A stretch of DNA of 64,000 nucleotides from Pseudomonas sp. BGI-2. Lineage in GTDB: Bacteria > Pseudomonadota > Gammaproteobacteria > Pseudomonadales > Pseudomonadaceae. How positions within the stretch are numbered: position 1 is the stretch's first letter; every line of letters begins with the position of its first letter. The stretch is taken from positions 25,803-89,802 of the forward strand of contig NZ_SISB01000029.1 in assembly GCF_004310295.1 (NCBI RefSeq), in the 5' to 3' direction. Below, in pieces: positions 17,951 through 25,269 of the stretch. The notes beneath the pieces are model-generated. The model saw nothing but the letters and a program-made list of their open reading frames with translations. It was not told the DNA's origin and did no database searches. Position numbers and translations under genes: made by a program.

Positions 17951-18376
17951 TCATGTTGGATCAGGTCCACCGTAAGCAACGTTTTTACGACTGCTGCGCA
18001 GCCGAACGGGGGCCAGGCCGTGGGCGCCGGTCGCCAGGCTCCAGAGCAACACCGCGCAGAAGAACACGCGCTTCACGCCGACCCGATCGATCAGCCGGCC
18101 TTGCAGCACGAATCCGATGGCGTAGCCGACCTGAAACCAGAAGTTGATGTTGGCGTAGTCCATCGCCGTCCAGCTCATTTCCTTGGCGAGGATGGGCTGC
18201 ATGACGCCCAGTGCGGCGCGGTCGATGTAGTTGAGCGTGGTGGCGAAAAACACCAGCGCCAACATGCCCCAGCGGGTTTTGCCGACCGCCATGGCGCCGC
18301 GAATCTTGTCGCCGATGCCCCCGGAGGCAGGAGTCATGGAGGAACGCTCCACGGGAGAGCTTTGAGAAGGAGTCAT
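17951..18376 (-). pseudogene. Truncated MFS transporter (N-terminal third only)
   Basis: 141 codons remain of what is normally a 430-450-aa MFS protein of the anion:cation/aromatic-acid type. Intact parts are RWGMLALVFFATTLNYIDR (helix 1), the A-L-G-V-M-Q-P-I-L loop, WFQVGYAIGFVLQGRLIDRVGVKRVF (helix 2 and the conserved loop 2-3) and VLLWSLATGAHGLA (helix 3). After GAHGLA homology stops and about 18 unrelated codons run to the stop. The rest was not found downstream, so a deletion has removed helices 4-12. It lies divergent from quiC and was probably the quinate/shikimate/dehydroshikimate uptake carrier. Confidence 0.82.
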
Positions 18377-18724
18377 GTAGGCCACCGATTATTTTTATGT
18401 GGTGTTCTGGGTCTTTGGTCACCGAGACCGATGTCTGCGACCGGACTCAATGTGTCGTCGATGGTGGGCAGTGGACGAAAAATCGTCAATTCGCCAAGGG
18501 GCATTGTGTTCGATAATCGCACGCAAAACTAACTGGGTAGTACACTTTGAATTGCTGTGTGAGTTCGTCAGGCCAATAATTTCCCCCTCGATAAACGCGA
18601 TCCCTGTAGGAGCCAGGCTTGCCGGCGATGGCGTCCTCAAGATCGCCTTCGCGAGCAAGCTTCGCTCCTACAAAAAGGGTGCGATGCCTCTAACAAGATT
18701 GTCCCCACCACCGGGAGTCGAAAC
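18377..18724. other. Intergenic region between MFS fragment and quiC
   Basis: About 350 bp without a gene. It holds the divergent promoters of the truncated transporter and quiC and a degenerate REP pair (18603-18672). No operator for the IclR, TetR or LysR regulators of the cluster was recognised by eye. Confidence 0.6.
18603..18672. repeat. Degenerate REPIN, GTAGGAG type
   Basis: CCTGTAGGAGCCAGGCTTGC and GCAAGCTTCGCTCCTACA face inward around a short spacer. Several mismatches to the other copies mark it as decayed. Confidence 0.75.
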
Positions 18725-20626
18725 ATGCAGCGTTCCATTGCCACCGTTTCCTTGAGCGGTACCCTACCGGAAAAACTCGAAGCCATTGCCGCCGCCGGTT
18801 TCGACGGGGTGGAGATTTTCGAAAACGACCTTCTCTACTACGACGGCAGCCCGCGGGAAATCAAACAGATGTGCGCCGATCTCGGGATAGCGATCACACT
18901 GTTTCAACCGTTCCGCGACTTCGAAGGCTGCCGTCGCGATCGACTGCCGCGCAATCTGGAGCGGGCCGAGCGCAAGTTCGACCTGATGCAGGAACTGGGC
19001 ACCGACCTGGTGCTGGTGTGCAGCAACGCCTCGGCTGACTCCATCGGTGATGAACAGATTTTAGTCGACGACTTGCGCCTGCTGGCCGAACACGCCGGCG
19101 CACGCGGGTTGCGAATCGGCTACGAAGCATTGGCCTGGGGCCGGCATGTGAACACTTGGCAACAGGTGTGGAACATCGTTCGTCAGGCCGATCACCCAAG
19201 CCTCGGTGTGTTGCTGGACAGCTTTCACACGCTGTCGCTCAAGGGTGATCCGAGTGCGATCGCCCATATTCCCGGTGACAAGATCTTCTTCGTACAAATG
19301 GCTGACGCGCCGATTCTGGCGATGGACGTGCTGGAGTGGAGTCGGCATTTCCGCTGCTTCCCGGGCCAGGGCGAATTCGACTTGCCGGGCTTCCTGGCAC
19401 CGATCATCAAGAGTGGTTACACCGGGCCGCTGTCGCTGGAAATCTTCAACGACGGTTTCCGCGCCGCACCGCCTCGGGCCAACGCCGCCGACGGTTTTCG
19501 TTCGTTGCTGTATCTCGAGGAAAAAACCCGCCAGCGTCTGGCGCAGGAAGCGACACCGGCAGCCAGCCTCGACATTCTGTTCGAGACGCCCAAGGCCAGC
19601 GAATACAACGGCATCGAGTTCCTCGAATTCGCAGTGGACGAAAGCCTTGGCGCCAAACTCTCCCATTGGCTGGAGCGACTGGGTTTCGTCAAGGCCGGGC
19701 AACATCGCTCCAAGAGCGTGAGCCTGCTGCGCCAGGGCGATATCAACCTGATCCTCAATTCCGAGCCTTACTCGTTTGCCCACAGTTTTTTCGAAGCTCA
19801 CGGTCCTTCACTGTGCGCCACTGCCGTGCGGGTCAAGGACAGCGCCAGTGCGCTGGCCCGGGCCGTGGCCTATAAAGGTCAGCCGTATCGCGGGCTGGTG
19901 GGCCCCAACGAGCTGGAACTCGCTGCGGTACGCGCGCCGGATGGCAGCCTGATTTATCTGGTGGACCAGGACGCCGATGTCTATGGCACCGACTTCAATC
20001 TGCAACCCACCGCCGTGGCCAGCGGCGGCCTCAAGCGCATCGACCATATGGCCATGGCGCTGCCGGCCGACAGCCTCGACAGTTGGGTGCTCTTCTATAA
20101 AAGCCTGCTGGATTTCGAAGCCGACGATGAAGTGGTGCTGCCTGACCCGTACGGTCTGGTAAAGAGTCGGGCGCTGCGCAGCCGGGACAGTTCGATCCGC
20201 TTGCCGCTGAACATTTCCGAGAACCGCAACACCGCAATCTCACATGCACTGTCGAGTTATCGCGGCTCTGGCGTGCATCACATCGCCTTCGATTGCGACG
20301 ACATCTTTGCCGAAGTCAGCCGGGCCAAGGAGGCGGGCGTGCCGCTGCTGGATATCCCGCTCAATTACTACGATGACCTCGCCGCGCGGTTCGATTTCGA
20401 CGACGAGTTCCTCAGCGAACTGGCCTATTACAACGTGCTCCACGACCGCGATGCCCAGGGTGGCGAGCTGTTCCATGTCTACACCGAGCCGTTCGAAGGG
20501 CGGTTCTTCTTTGAAATTATCCAGCGCAAGAACGGTTACGCGGGTTACGGCGCAGCCAACGTCGCGGTGCGACTGGCGGCCATGGCAAAATCCCGCAGTG
20601 GTGCCGTACGTCAGACAAAGTTGTAG
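18725..20626 (+). CDS. quiC: 3-dehydroshikimate dehydratase fused to a VOC/HPPD-like domain (QuiC)
   Basis: 633 aa. Residues about 1-280 form a sugar-isomerase/AP-endonuclease TIM barrel (AAAGFDGVEIFENDL, IGYEALAWGRH, GVLLDSFHTLS, SLEIFNDGFR) whose Glu/Asp/His residues bind the metal that converts dehydroshikimate to protocatechuate. Residues about 290-620 are a two-module VOC domain like 4-hydroxyphenylpyruvate dioxygenase (IDHMAMALPADS, SGVHHIAFDCDDIF, GRFFFEIIQRKNGY). Pseudomonas QuiC proteins are known to have this fusion, and the C-terminal half has no settled reaction there. It is often annotated simply as HPPD. RBS GGGAG precedes the ATG. The AroE-like and AroQ genes supply its substrate. 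Confidence 0.9.
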   Translation: MQRSIATVSLSGTLPEKLEAIAAAGFDGVEIFENDLLYYDGSPREIKQMCADLGIAITLFQPFRDFEGCRRDRLPRNLERAERKFDLMQELGTDLVLVCSNASADSIGDEQILVDDLRLLAEHAGARGLRIGYEALAWGRHVNTWQQVWNIVRQADHPSLGVLLDSFHTLSLKGDPSAIAHIPGDKIFFVQMADAPILAMDVLEWSRHFRCFPGQGEFDLPGFLAPIIKSGYTGPLSLEIFNDGFRAAPPRANAADGFRSLLYLEEKTRQRLAQEATPAASLDILFETPKASEYNGIEFLEFAVDESLGAKLSHWLERLGFVKAGQHRSKSVSLLRQGDINLILNSEPYSFAHSFFEAHGPSLCATAVRVKDSASALARAVAYKGQPYRGLVGPNELELAAVRAPDGSLIYLVDQDADVYGTDFNLQPTAVASGGLKRIDHMAMALPADSLDSWVLFYKSLLDFEADDEVVLPDPYGLVKSRALRSRDSSIRLPLNISENRNTAISHALSSYRGSGVHHIAFDCDDIFAEVSRAKEAGVPLLDIPLNYYDDLAARFDFDDEFLSELAYYNVLHDRDAQGGELFHVYTEPFEGRFFFEIIQRKNGYAGYGAANVAVRLAAMAKSRSGAVRQTKL

Positions 20627-20729
20627 GGAAATCGTAAACACGGGGTACAAACCGCTGCCGCGCGGCTTCCTTCACTGTGCGGCGCGGCCCATAATCGCCA
20701 GCCTGTGCAGTGATGGCCGTGAGCCCGCA

Positions 20730-21407
20730 ATGACGATAACTTCAGAACTCTCCGCAGCGCCCGCCGAACCGATTGCCGGGCCGCGCAAGAGTCGCAAGAA
20801 CAACCCGGAAAAGACCCGCGAGAACATCCTTCAAGAGGCGATTTTCGAGTTCGTCCAGCAGGGGCTTTCCGGTGCTCGCGTCGATGCGATCGCCGAGCGC
20901 ATCCACACCTCCAAACGCATGATCTATTACTACTTCGGCAGTAAGGAACAGCTCTACGTCGAGGTGCTGGAGAAACTCTACGGCGATATCCGCAACACGG
21001 AAAACCACCTGCACCTGGCCGAACTGACACCGGTGGAGGCGATTCGGCGGCTGGTGGAGTTCACTTTCGATCACCACGATCGCAACGTCGATTTCGTGCG
21101 CATCGTCAGCATCGAGAATATTCACAACGCTGAATACGTGAAGCGCTCCGATGCGATCAAGGCGATGAACAACACCATCCTCGACTCACTGGGCGTGATT
21201 TTGCGTCGCGGCGCTGAAGAAGGTGTGTTCCGTTCAGAGCTTGAACCGCTGGATGTTCATTTGCTGATCAGCTCGTTTTGCTTTTATCGAGTGTCGAACC
21301 GCCATACCTTCGGTGAGATCTTTCAGATCGACTTGCCGGACGAAAGCATCAAGCAGCGTCATCGGGAGATGATCTGCGAGTCGGTTTTGCGATACCTGCA
21401 GGCCTGA
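20730..21407 (+). CDS. TetR family transcriptional regulator
   Basis: 225 aa. TetR HTH at residues about 27-70 (TRENILQEAIFEFVQQGLSGARVDAIAERIHTSKRMIYYYFGSKEQLY), then an all-helical ligand domain. The ATG at 20730 sits 104 nt after quiC on the same strand and was preferred over an upstream frame that runs through quiC. Its position between quiC and the aroE-like gene makes it a likely local regulator of shikimate or dehydroshikimate use, but the effector is inferred only from the neighbours. Confidence 0.87.
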   Translation: MTITSELSAAPAEPIAGPRKSRKNNPEKTRENILQEAIFEFVQQGLSGARVDAIAERIHTSKRMIYYYFGSKEQLYVEVLEKLYGDIRNTENHLHLAELTPVEAIRRLVEFTFDHHDRNVDFVRIVSIENIHNAEYVKRSDAIKAMNNTILDSLGVILRRGAEEGVFRSELEPLDVHLLISSFCFYRVSNRHTFGEIFQIDLPDESIKQRHREMICESVLRYLQA

Positions 21408-21410
21408 CCT

Positions 21411-21450
21411 GTGGCGAGGGAGCTCGCTCCGTTGGGCTGCGAAGCAGCCC
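21411..21450. repeat. Double-hairpin extragenic repeat
   Basis: GGAGC-TC-GCTCC (about 21418-21430) is followed by GGGCTGC-GAA-GCAGCCC (21434-21450). Two tandem hairpins, as at 17899. It lies between convergent tetR and aroE-like genes and could end both transcripts. Confidence 0.7.
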
Positions 21451-21464
21451 TCGTACTTTCTACC

Positions 21465-22328
21465 TTAGCCATTCATGCTCTGAAAATGCGCCAACATCCG
21501 CTGCACATCCGGCACCACGCCGCTGAACAATTCAAACGCCTTCACCGCCTGAAACACCGCCATGTTGCCGCCATCCAGCGTCCGGCAACCCAGCGCGCGG
21601 GCGTTGCGTAGCAGTTCGGTTTCCAGCGGAAAATAAACAATCTCCGCCACCCACAATTCAGCCCGAAGCAAATCCACCGGCACCGGCATGCCCGGGAGTT
21701 TTTTCATGCCCATGGGCGTGGTGTTCACTAATCCATCCGCCTGACCCAACGTGCTCGGCAAATCATGCGCGGCGACGGCCCGGCCAGCGCCGAAGTGTTG
21801 ATTGAGATTGTCCGCCAGCGCCTGCGCGCGGCTGATCTCCACGTCGAAAATACTCAACAGTTGTACGCCTTCGCTCAACAGCGCGTGGGCCACTGCCGCA
21901 CCCGCGCCGCCAGCGCCCATCTGGACTACACGCTCACGGGTAACATCCTTCAATCCCCGACGAAAACTTTCGGCAAAACCCAGGCAGTCGGTGTTGTGGC
22001 CGATGCGTTTACCGTCCTTCAGCACCACCGTGTTCACCGCCCCGATCCCGCGAGCTTCCGCCGACAATTCGTCAAGCAGCGGGATGATCGCCTGCTTGCA
22101 CGGGAAGGTGATATTCAGGCCGGTGAAGTTCATGCGCTCGGCGGCCATCAACAGATCGGGCAGGGCGCTGCTGTCGAGCTTCAACTGATCGAGGTCGATC
22201 AAGCGATAGAGATAGCGCAAGCCCTGGGCATCACCTTCATGCTCATGCAGCGCCGGGGTGCGGGAAGCCTGGATGCCGGCGCCGATCAGCCCGGCCAGTA
22301 CCACGTTGTTCTGAGTCACGGCGTTCAC
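21465..22328 (-). CDS. Shikimate/quinate dehydrogenase-like protein (AroE homologue, catabolic type)
   Basis: 287 aa. Substrate domain with GLNITFPCKQAIIPLLDELS (catalytic Lys), AVNTVV and GHNTDCLGF (Asn/Asp), then an NAD(P)-binding motif MGAGGAGAAVAHAL, VNTTPMGM and GGNMAVFQAVKAF. At the usual S-L-S shikimate-binding site it reads QASRTPALHE. From memory that S-R-T-P form belongs to the NAD-linked quinate/shikimate dehydrogenases of Corynebacterium and Pseudomonas rather than biosynthetic AroE. It would oxidise quinate or shikimate. The start overlaps the aroQ stop by 4 nt (ATGA), so they form one operon. Confidence 0.87.
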   Translation of the reverse strand: MNAVTQNNVVLAGLIGAGIQASRTPALHEHEGDAQGLRYLYRLIDLDQLKLDSSALPDLLMAAERMNFTGLNITFPCKQAIIPLLDELSAEARGIGAVNTVVLKDGKRIGHNTDCLGFAESFRRGLKDVTRERVVQMGAGGAGAAVAHALLSEGVQLLSIFDVEISRAQALADNLNQHFGAGRAVAAHDLPSTLGQADGLVNTTPMGMKKLPGMPVPVDLLRAELWVAEIVYFPLETELLRNARALGCRTLDGGNMAVFQAVKAFELFSGVVPDVQRMLAHFQSMNG

Positions 22329-22765
22329 CCCTTTAAACGTTGGCTGAAATAATCCAGCGCCAGGCGATAACCATGGCTGCCGAAACCCGCCATCACAGCG
22401 GTGGCAATGGCTGAAACGAAGGAGTGATGTCGGAAGGGCTCGCGGGCGTGAACGTTGGACAGGTGGACTTCGATCACCGGCAATTCGCTGGCGATCAAGG
22501 CATCACGGATCGCGACTGAAGTGTGTGTCCAGGCCGCCGGGTTGATGACGATCCCGGCGCAACGGCCACGGGCCGCGTGAATCCAGTCGAGCAATTCGCC
22601 TTCGTGGTTGGTCTGGCGAAATTCCACCGCCAGGCCGAATTCTTCGGCGGCGCGTGCGCACAGCGCCGAGATGTCTGCCAGGGTTTCGCGACCGTAAGTC
22701 GCCGGTTCGCGAGTGCCGAGCAGGTTCAGATTCGGGCCGTTGAGCACCAGAACGATAGGGGACAT
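22325..22765 (-). CDS. aroQ: Type II 3-dehydroquinate dehydratase
   Basis: 146 aa, normal length for the dodecameric type II enzyme. VLNGPNLNLLGTREPATYG carries the active-site Arg and Tyr, NPAAWTHTSVAIRDAL the Asn-Pro-Ala-x-x-T-H signature, and EVHLSNVHAREPFRHHS the substrate loop with the catalytic His nearby. It dehydrates 3-dehydroquinate to dehydroshikimate, placing it between the AroE-like dehydrogenase (coupled downstream) and QuiC. GGAGAG precedes the ATG. Being next to catabolic genes, it is probably a catabolic paralogue, not the housekeeping aroQ. Confidence 0.92.
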   Translation of the reverse strand: MSPIVLVLNGPNLNLLGTREPATYGRETLADISALCARAAEEFGLAVEFRQTNHEGELLDWIHAARGRCAGIVINPAAWTHTSVAIRDALIASELPVIEVHLSNVHAREPFRHHSFVSAIATAVMAGFGSHGYRLALDYFSQRLKG

Positions 22766-22905
22766 CGAAGTCTCTCCACATATTATTTTTGGAATGGGCT
22801 GTGGTGTTCAGCCTGTGGAGATAAATTGTACCAGCTGGTTAGTTCGGTCAATTGAAGAGCGCTTTCATTGAGGTTATGTGTGCGGTGATCGGACAGTCGA
22901 GATGC

Positions 22906-23817
22906 TCAGCGTGGCAGATGTTCGACCAGAAAATCGATAAATGCCCGCAGTCTCAGCGGCATATGACGGCTCTGTGGATAGAGCAGGGTGAACGGTCGGG
23001 AGCGCCCGCCATAACGTTTGAGCACTTCCACCAACGAGCCATCGGCCAGTTCGTTTTCGACAATAAACCGGTAAGTCTGAAACAATCCCGCCCCGTGTTT
23101 GGCCAAGGTCACGCCACCGAGCACATCGTCAGAACAACTGAGACTGCCCTCGGCAAGAATCTCCCGCGGTGCGCCGTTGTCGTTAAAAAGCCAGGCAATC
23201 CGTCGACCGCTGCTGGGCAGTTCGTACTGAATGCATTCGTGCTGCGCAAGGTCGTCGAGGCTTTGCGGTACAGCCGCGCGCTTCAGGTAATCGGGGCTGG
23301 CAATTATCACCAGCGCGGCGTCCTCAAGGTGCCGGGCGATAAGGCCGGAATCCGGAATCGCCCGCACGCGGATCGCCATGTCATAACCTTCACCCACGAA
23401 ATCAATGTTGCGATTGCTGATGTGTGACTCGACTTTCACGTCGGGAAAGCGCGCCCGAAACGCGGGCAACAACGGCAAGATCCGGTGGTGCGCATACGTC
23501 GTGGGAATACTGATGCGCAGCGTGCCGGACGGTTGCTGTTGCTGGCCCATGACCTCGCGCTGAGCCTCGACCAGTTGCGCCAGTGCCTGACGACATTCCT
23601 CGTAATAGCGGCGGCCACTGTCGGTCAGCTTGACACTGCGGGTAGTACGCGCAAACAAACGCACGCCCAGACGTTCTTCCATGCGCGACACCGAACGACT
23701 CACCGCTGCCGGTGTTACGCCGGCCACCAATGCGGCCGCGGTAAAGCTGCCGGCCTCGGCCGCCAGGCAAAACAGTTCGATGCTGCCCAACTGAAGATCG
23801 TCGAATACTCGCTGCAT
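22906..23817 (-). CDS. LysR family transcriptional regulator
   Basis: 303 aa. LysR HTH at the N-terminus (LGSIELFCLAAEAGSFTAAALVAGVTPAAVSRSVSRMEERLGVRLFART) followed by a periplasmic-binding-like effector domain. The ATG at 23817 is the first Met close to the HTH; a GTG at 23829 is also possible and neither has a strong ribosome site. It is divergent from the tautomerase gene (110 bp), which is the classic LysR target layout. Connection to the shikimate cluster is unproven. Confidence 0.87.
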   Translation of the reverse strand: MQRVFDDLQLGSIELFCLAAEAGSFTAAALVAGVTPAAVSRSVSRMEERLGVRLFARTTRSVKLTDSGRRYYEECRQALAQLVEAQREVMGQQQQPSGTLRISIPTTYAHHRILPLLPAFRARFPDVKVESHISNRNIDFVGEGYDMAIRVRAIPDSGLIARHLEDAALVIIASPDYLKRAAVPQSLDDLAQHECIQYELPSSGRRIAWLFNDNGAPREILAEGSLSCSDDVLGGVTLAKHGAGLFQTYRFIVENELADGSLVEVLKRYGGRSRPFTLLYPQSRHMPLRLRAFIDFLVEHLPR

Positions 23818-23927
23818 GATTGATGACACCGGGGATCAAATGAGGGACTGCGCCACTGTAGATGAAATCGCCGAAGCAGTGCTTTACTTGACTGGCATCT
23901 AACTTGAACTCGGACAGGAGCAGCATC

Positions 23928-24131
23928 ATGCCTTTCGTCAGCGTACGAATCACCCGTGACGGCGTCACCCGAGAGCAGAAAGCCCAGGTCATCGCCGAAA
24001 TCACCGACACCTTGAAACGCGTTCTCGGCAAGCCACCGGAACTGACCCACATCGTGATCGAGGAAGTCGATACCGATAACTGGGGCTATGCGGGCATCAC
24101 CACCACCGAGTATCGGAAGCAGCCTGGATGA
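23928..24131 (+). CDS. 4-oxalocrotonate tautomerase family protein
   Basis: 67 aa, the short tautomerase length. After Met removal the protein begins with Pro (MPFVSVRIT), the catalytic base of this family, and it contains the amphipathic helix TREQKAQVIAEITDTLKRVL and the C-terminal GYAGI(T) strand. CAGGAG lies 9 nt upstream of this ATG, while an earlier in-frame Met at 23904 would bury the Pro. It isomerises keto/enol acids in catabolic pathways. It is divergent from the LysR gene and followed by a terminator. Confidence 0.85.
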   Translation: MPFVSVRITRDGVTREQKAQVIAEITDTLKRVLGKPPELTHIVIEEVDTDNWGYAGITTTEYRKQPG

Positions 24132-24148
24132 TGGGGTGCAATTCTAGG

Positions 24149-24173
24149 CAGCCGTCCTTGTGACGGCTTTTTT
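24149..24173 (+). terminator. Rho-independent terminator after the tautomerase gene
   Basis: GCCGTC (24151-24156), loop CTTGT, GACGGC (24162-24167), then TTTTTT. Clear stem with a T-tail, 20 nt after the stop. Confidence 0.85.
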
Positions 24174-24322
24174 GTGGGCGTGGTGAAAGGAATGCTTACT
24201 ATTTGGCGTTGAGATGAGCAAGTCGAAAAGCTCTCAAGCGCTAATCTCAAATACGGATTGATCATCCAGCAATCAGCACCAGTTATCAGTTTCTTCAGGG
24301 AACGGAGAATCTTCGCAATCTA

Positions 24323-24342
24323 TAACCTAACGGATGGGTTAG
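24323..24342 (+). promoter_or_regulatory. Inverted repeat over the ribosome site of the DUF4160 gene
   Basis: TAACC (24323-24327) and GGTTA (24337-24341) flank the GGATGGG that must serve as the ribosome-binding site, ending 2 nt before the ATG at 24344. A repressor or a small hairpin here could tune expression; this is inferred from position only. Confidence 0.35.
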
Positions 24343-24343
24343 C

Positions 24344-24772
24344 ATGAATGTATGCCGCTACAGAGGCTTTTCATTGGTCATCATGCTGCGTGATGAACAT
24401 TGTCCACCCCATGTCCATGTCGACGCAGGGACGTGGGGCGCACGGTTCAAGTTCAGTTTCTGGCACAACGGCGTCGAGCTCTGGGATGTCGTTCCTCATT
24501 CGCAGCGACCGCCCTCGGCGGTTCTGGAGGGATTAAGACAGGCGCTCCGGCAACCTGCCCATTTACGGCGAGCCCGAGGTCTCTGGTGGAGCAAATTGCG
24601 CACAGCCTGTCTCGACAATCAGTTGTGGGATTGGGAGGGCAATGAAGTAGTCGTTATGAAGAGGATAGCCAGTACGACGTGCATGATTGGCTCGGCTAGC
24701 TACGAGCCTGAAGCGAACAAGACTCTGCTGGCCCTGATGGGGGCACCGGAGGGAGTGGAGATCGAATTATGA
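24344..24772 (+). CDS. DUF4160 domain-containing protein, candidate toxin-like partner
   Basis: 142 aa. IMLRDEHCPPHVHVDAGTWGA matches the DUF4160 signature (D-x-x-P-P-H-x-H-V), a short domain that in many bacteria is encoded directly before a DUF2442 gene, a pairing predicted but to my knowledge not proven to be a toxin-antitoxin system. The C-terminal half (LWWSKLRTACLDNQLWDWEG...) is beyond the core domain and unrecognised. Its stop overlaps the start of the DUF2442 gene by 4 nt (ATGA), so the pair is translationally coupled. Base composition is visibly less GC-rich than neighbours. Confidence 0.75.
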   Translation: MNVCRYRGFSLVIMLRDEHCPPHVHVDAGTWGARFKFSFWHNGVELWDVVPHSQRPPSAVLEGLRQALRQPAHLRRARGLWWSKLRTACLDNQLWDWEGNEVVVMKRIASTTCMIGSASYEPEANKTLLALMGAPEGVEIEL

Positions 24773-25215
24773 AAACGATACAGGCAAGAGAGCAGACGGA
24801 TCGGCCTGTCACCGAAGAAGCATTGAGCCAGGCCATCGAGCGAGGCGAGGCAAGTCGCCGTAGCGGGTTGAACGCGACGGCGGTCACCTTGTCAGGGCCT
24901 TGTCTGGCAGTCAGTTTTGAAGATGGCAGCGGTGTGTTCCTGCCAGTGGGGAACTACTCGGAATTTGATAGTTTTGACGCAGGCGATTTCAATGATTTGA
25001 AGGTTGGCTTCTCCGGAACCGCTCTGTGTCATGAAGGCAAGGACCTGCACGTTTCTATCGCCGGAATGATTTCGGCGAGCAAGCCGCTGATGGACATGGC
25101 GTCCTCGGTCATCGCCTCGCGAAATGGCCGTCAAAGCAGCGCCGCCAAAGCCGAAGCTGCGCGTGCCAATGGTAAAAAGGGCGGCCGCCCACGCAAGGTT
25201 GATACGGCTCTTTGA
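24769..25215 (+). CDS. DUF2442 domain-containing protein, candidate antitoxin-like partner
   Basis: 148 aa. The centre (CLAVSFEDGSGVFLPVGNYSEF...LKVGFSGTALCHEGKDLHVSIAGMI) has the DUF2442 pattern of short strands. The C-terminus is Ala/Lys-rich and ends ANGKKGGRPRKVDTAL; that G-G-R-P-R-K tail looks like an AT-hook and could bind DNA, as expected for an autoregulating antitoxin. The gene overlaps the DUF4160 gene by 4 nt and is followed by a terminator. The roles are inferred from pairing, not from a known mechanism. Confidence 0.75.
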   Translation: MKTIQAREQTDRPVTEEALSQAIERGEASRRSGLNATAVTLSGPCLAVSFEDGSGVFLPVGNYSEFDSFDAGDFNDLKVGFSGTALCHEGKDLHVSIAGMISASKPLMDMASSVIASRNGRQSSAAKAEAARANGKKGGRPRKVDTAL

Positions 25216-25224
25216 CCGCCCACA

Positions 25225-25250
25225 AAAAAGCCGTCGTGATGACGGCTGAT
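25225..25250. terminator. Terminator hairpin between DUF2442 gene and trmA
   Basis: AGCCGTC (25229-25235), loop GTGAT, GACGGCT (25241-25247), with A-run before and T-rich sequence after, so it could end both convergent genes. Its stem is the same as that of the hairpin at 24149. Confidence 0.8.
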
Positions 25251-25269
25251 TTGTATGGACGGCTGCCAC

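Noticed and set aside
20244..20729. Long upstream extension of the TetR frame through quiC
   Set aside because: The N-terminal residues are quiC in another frame; the HTH begins after the ATG at 20730.
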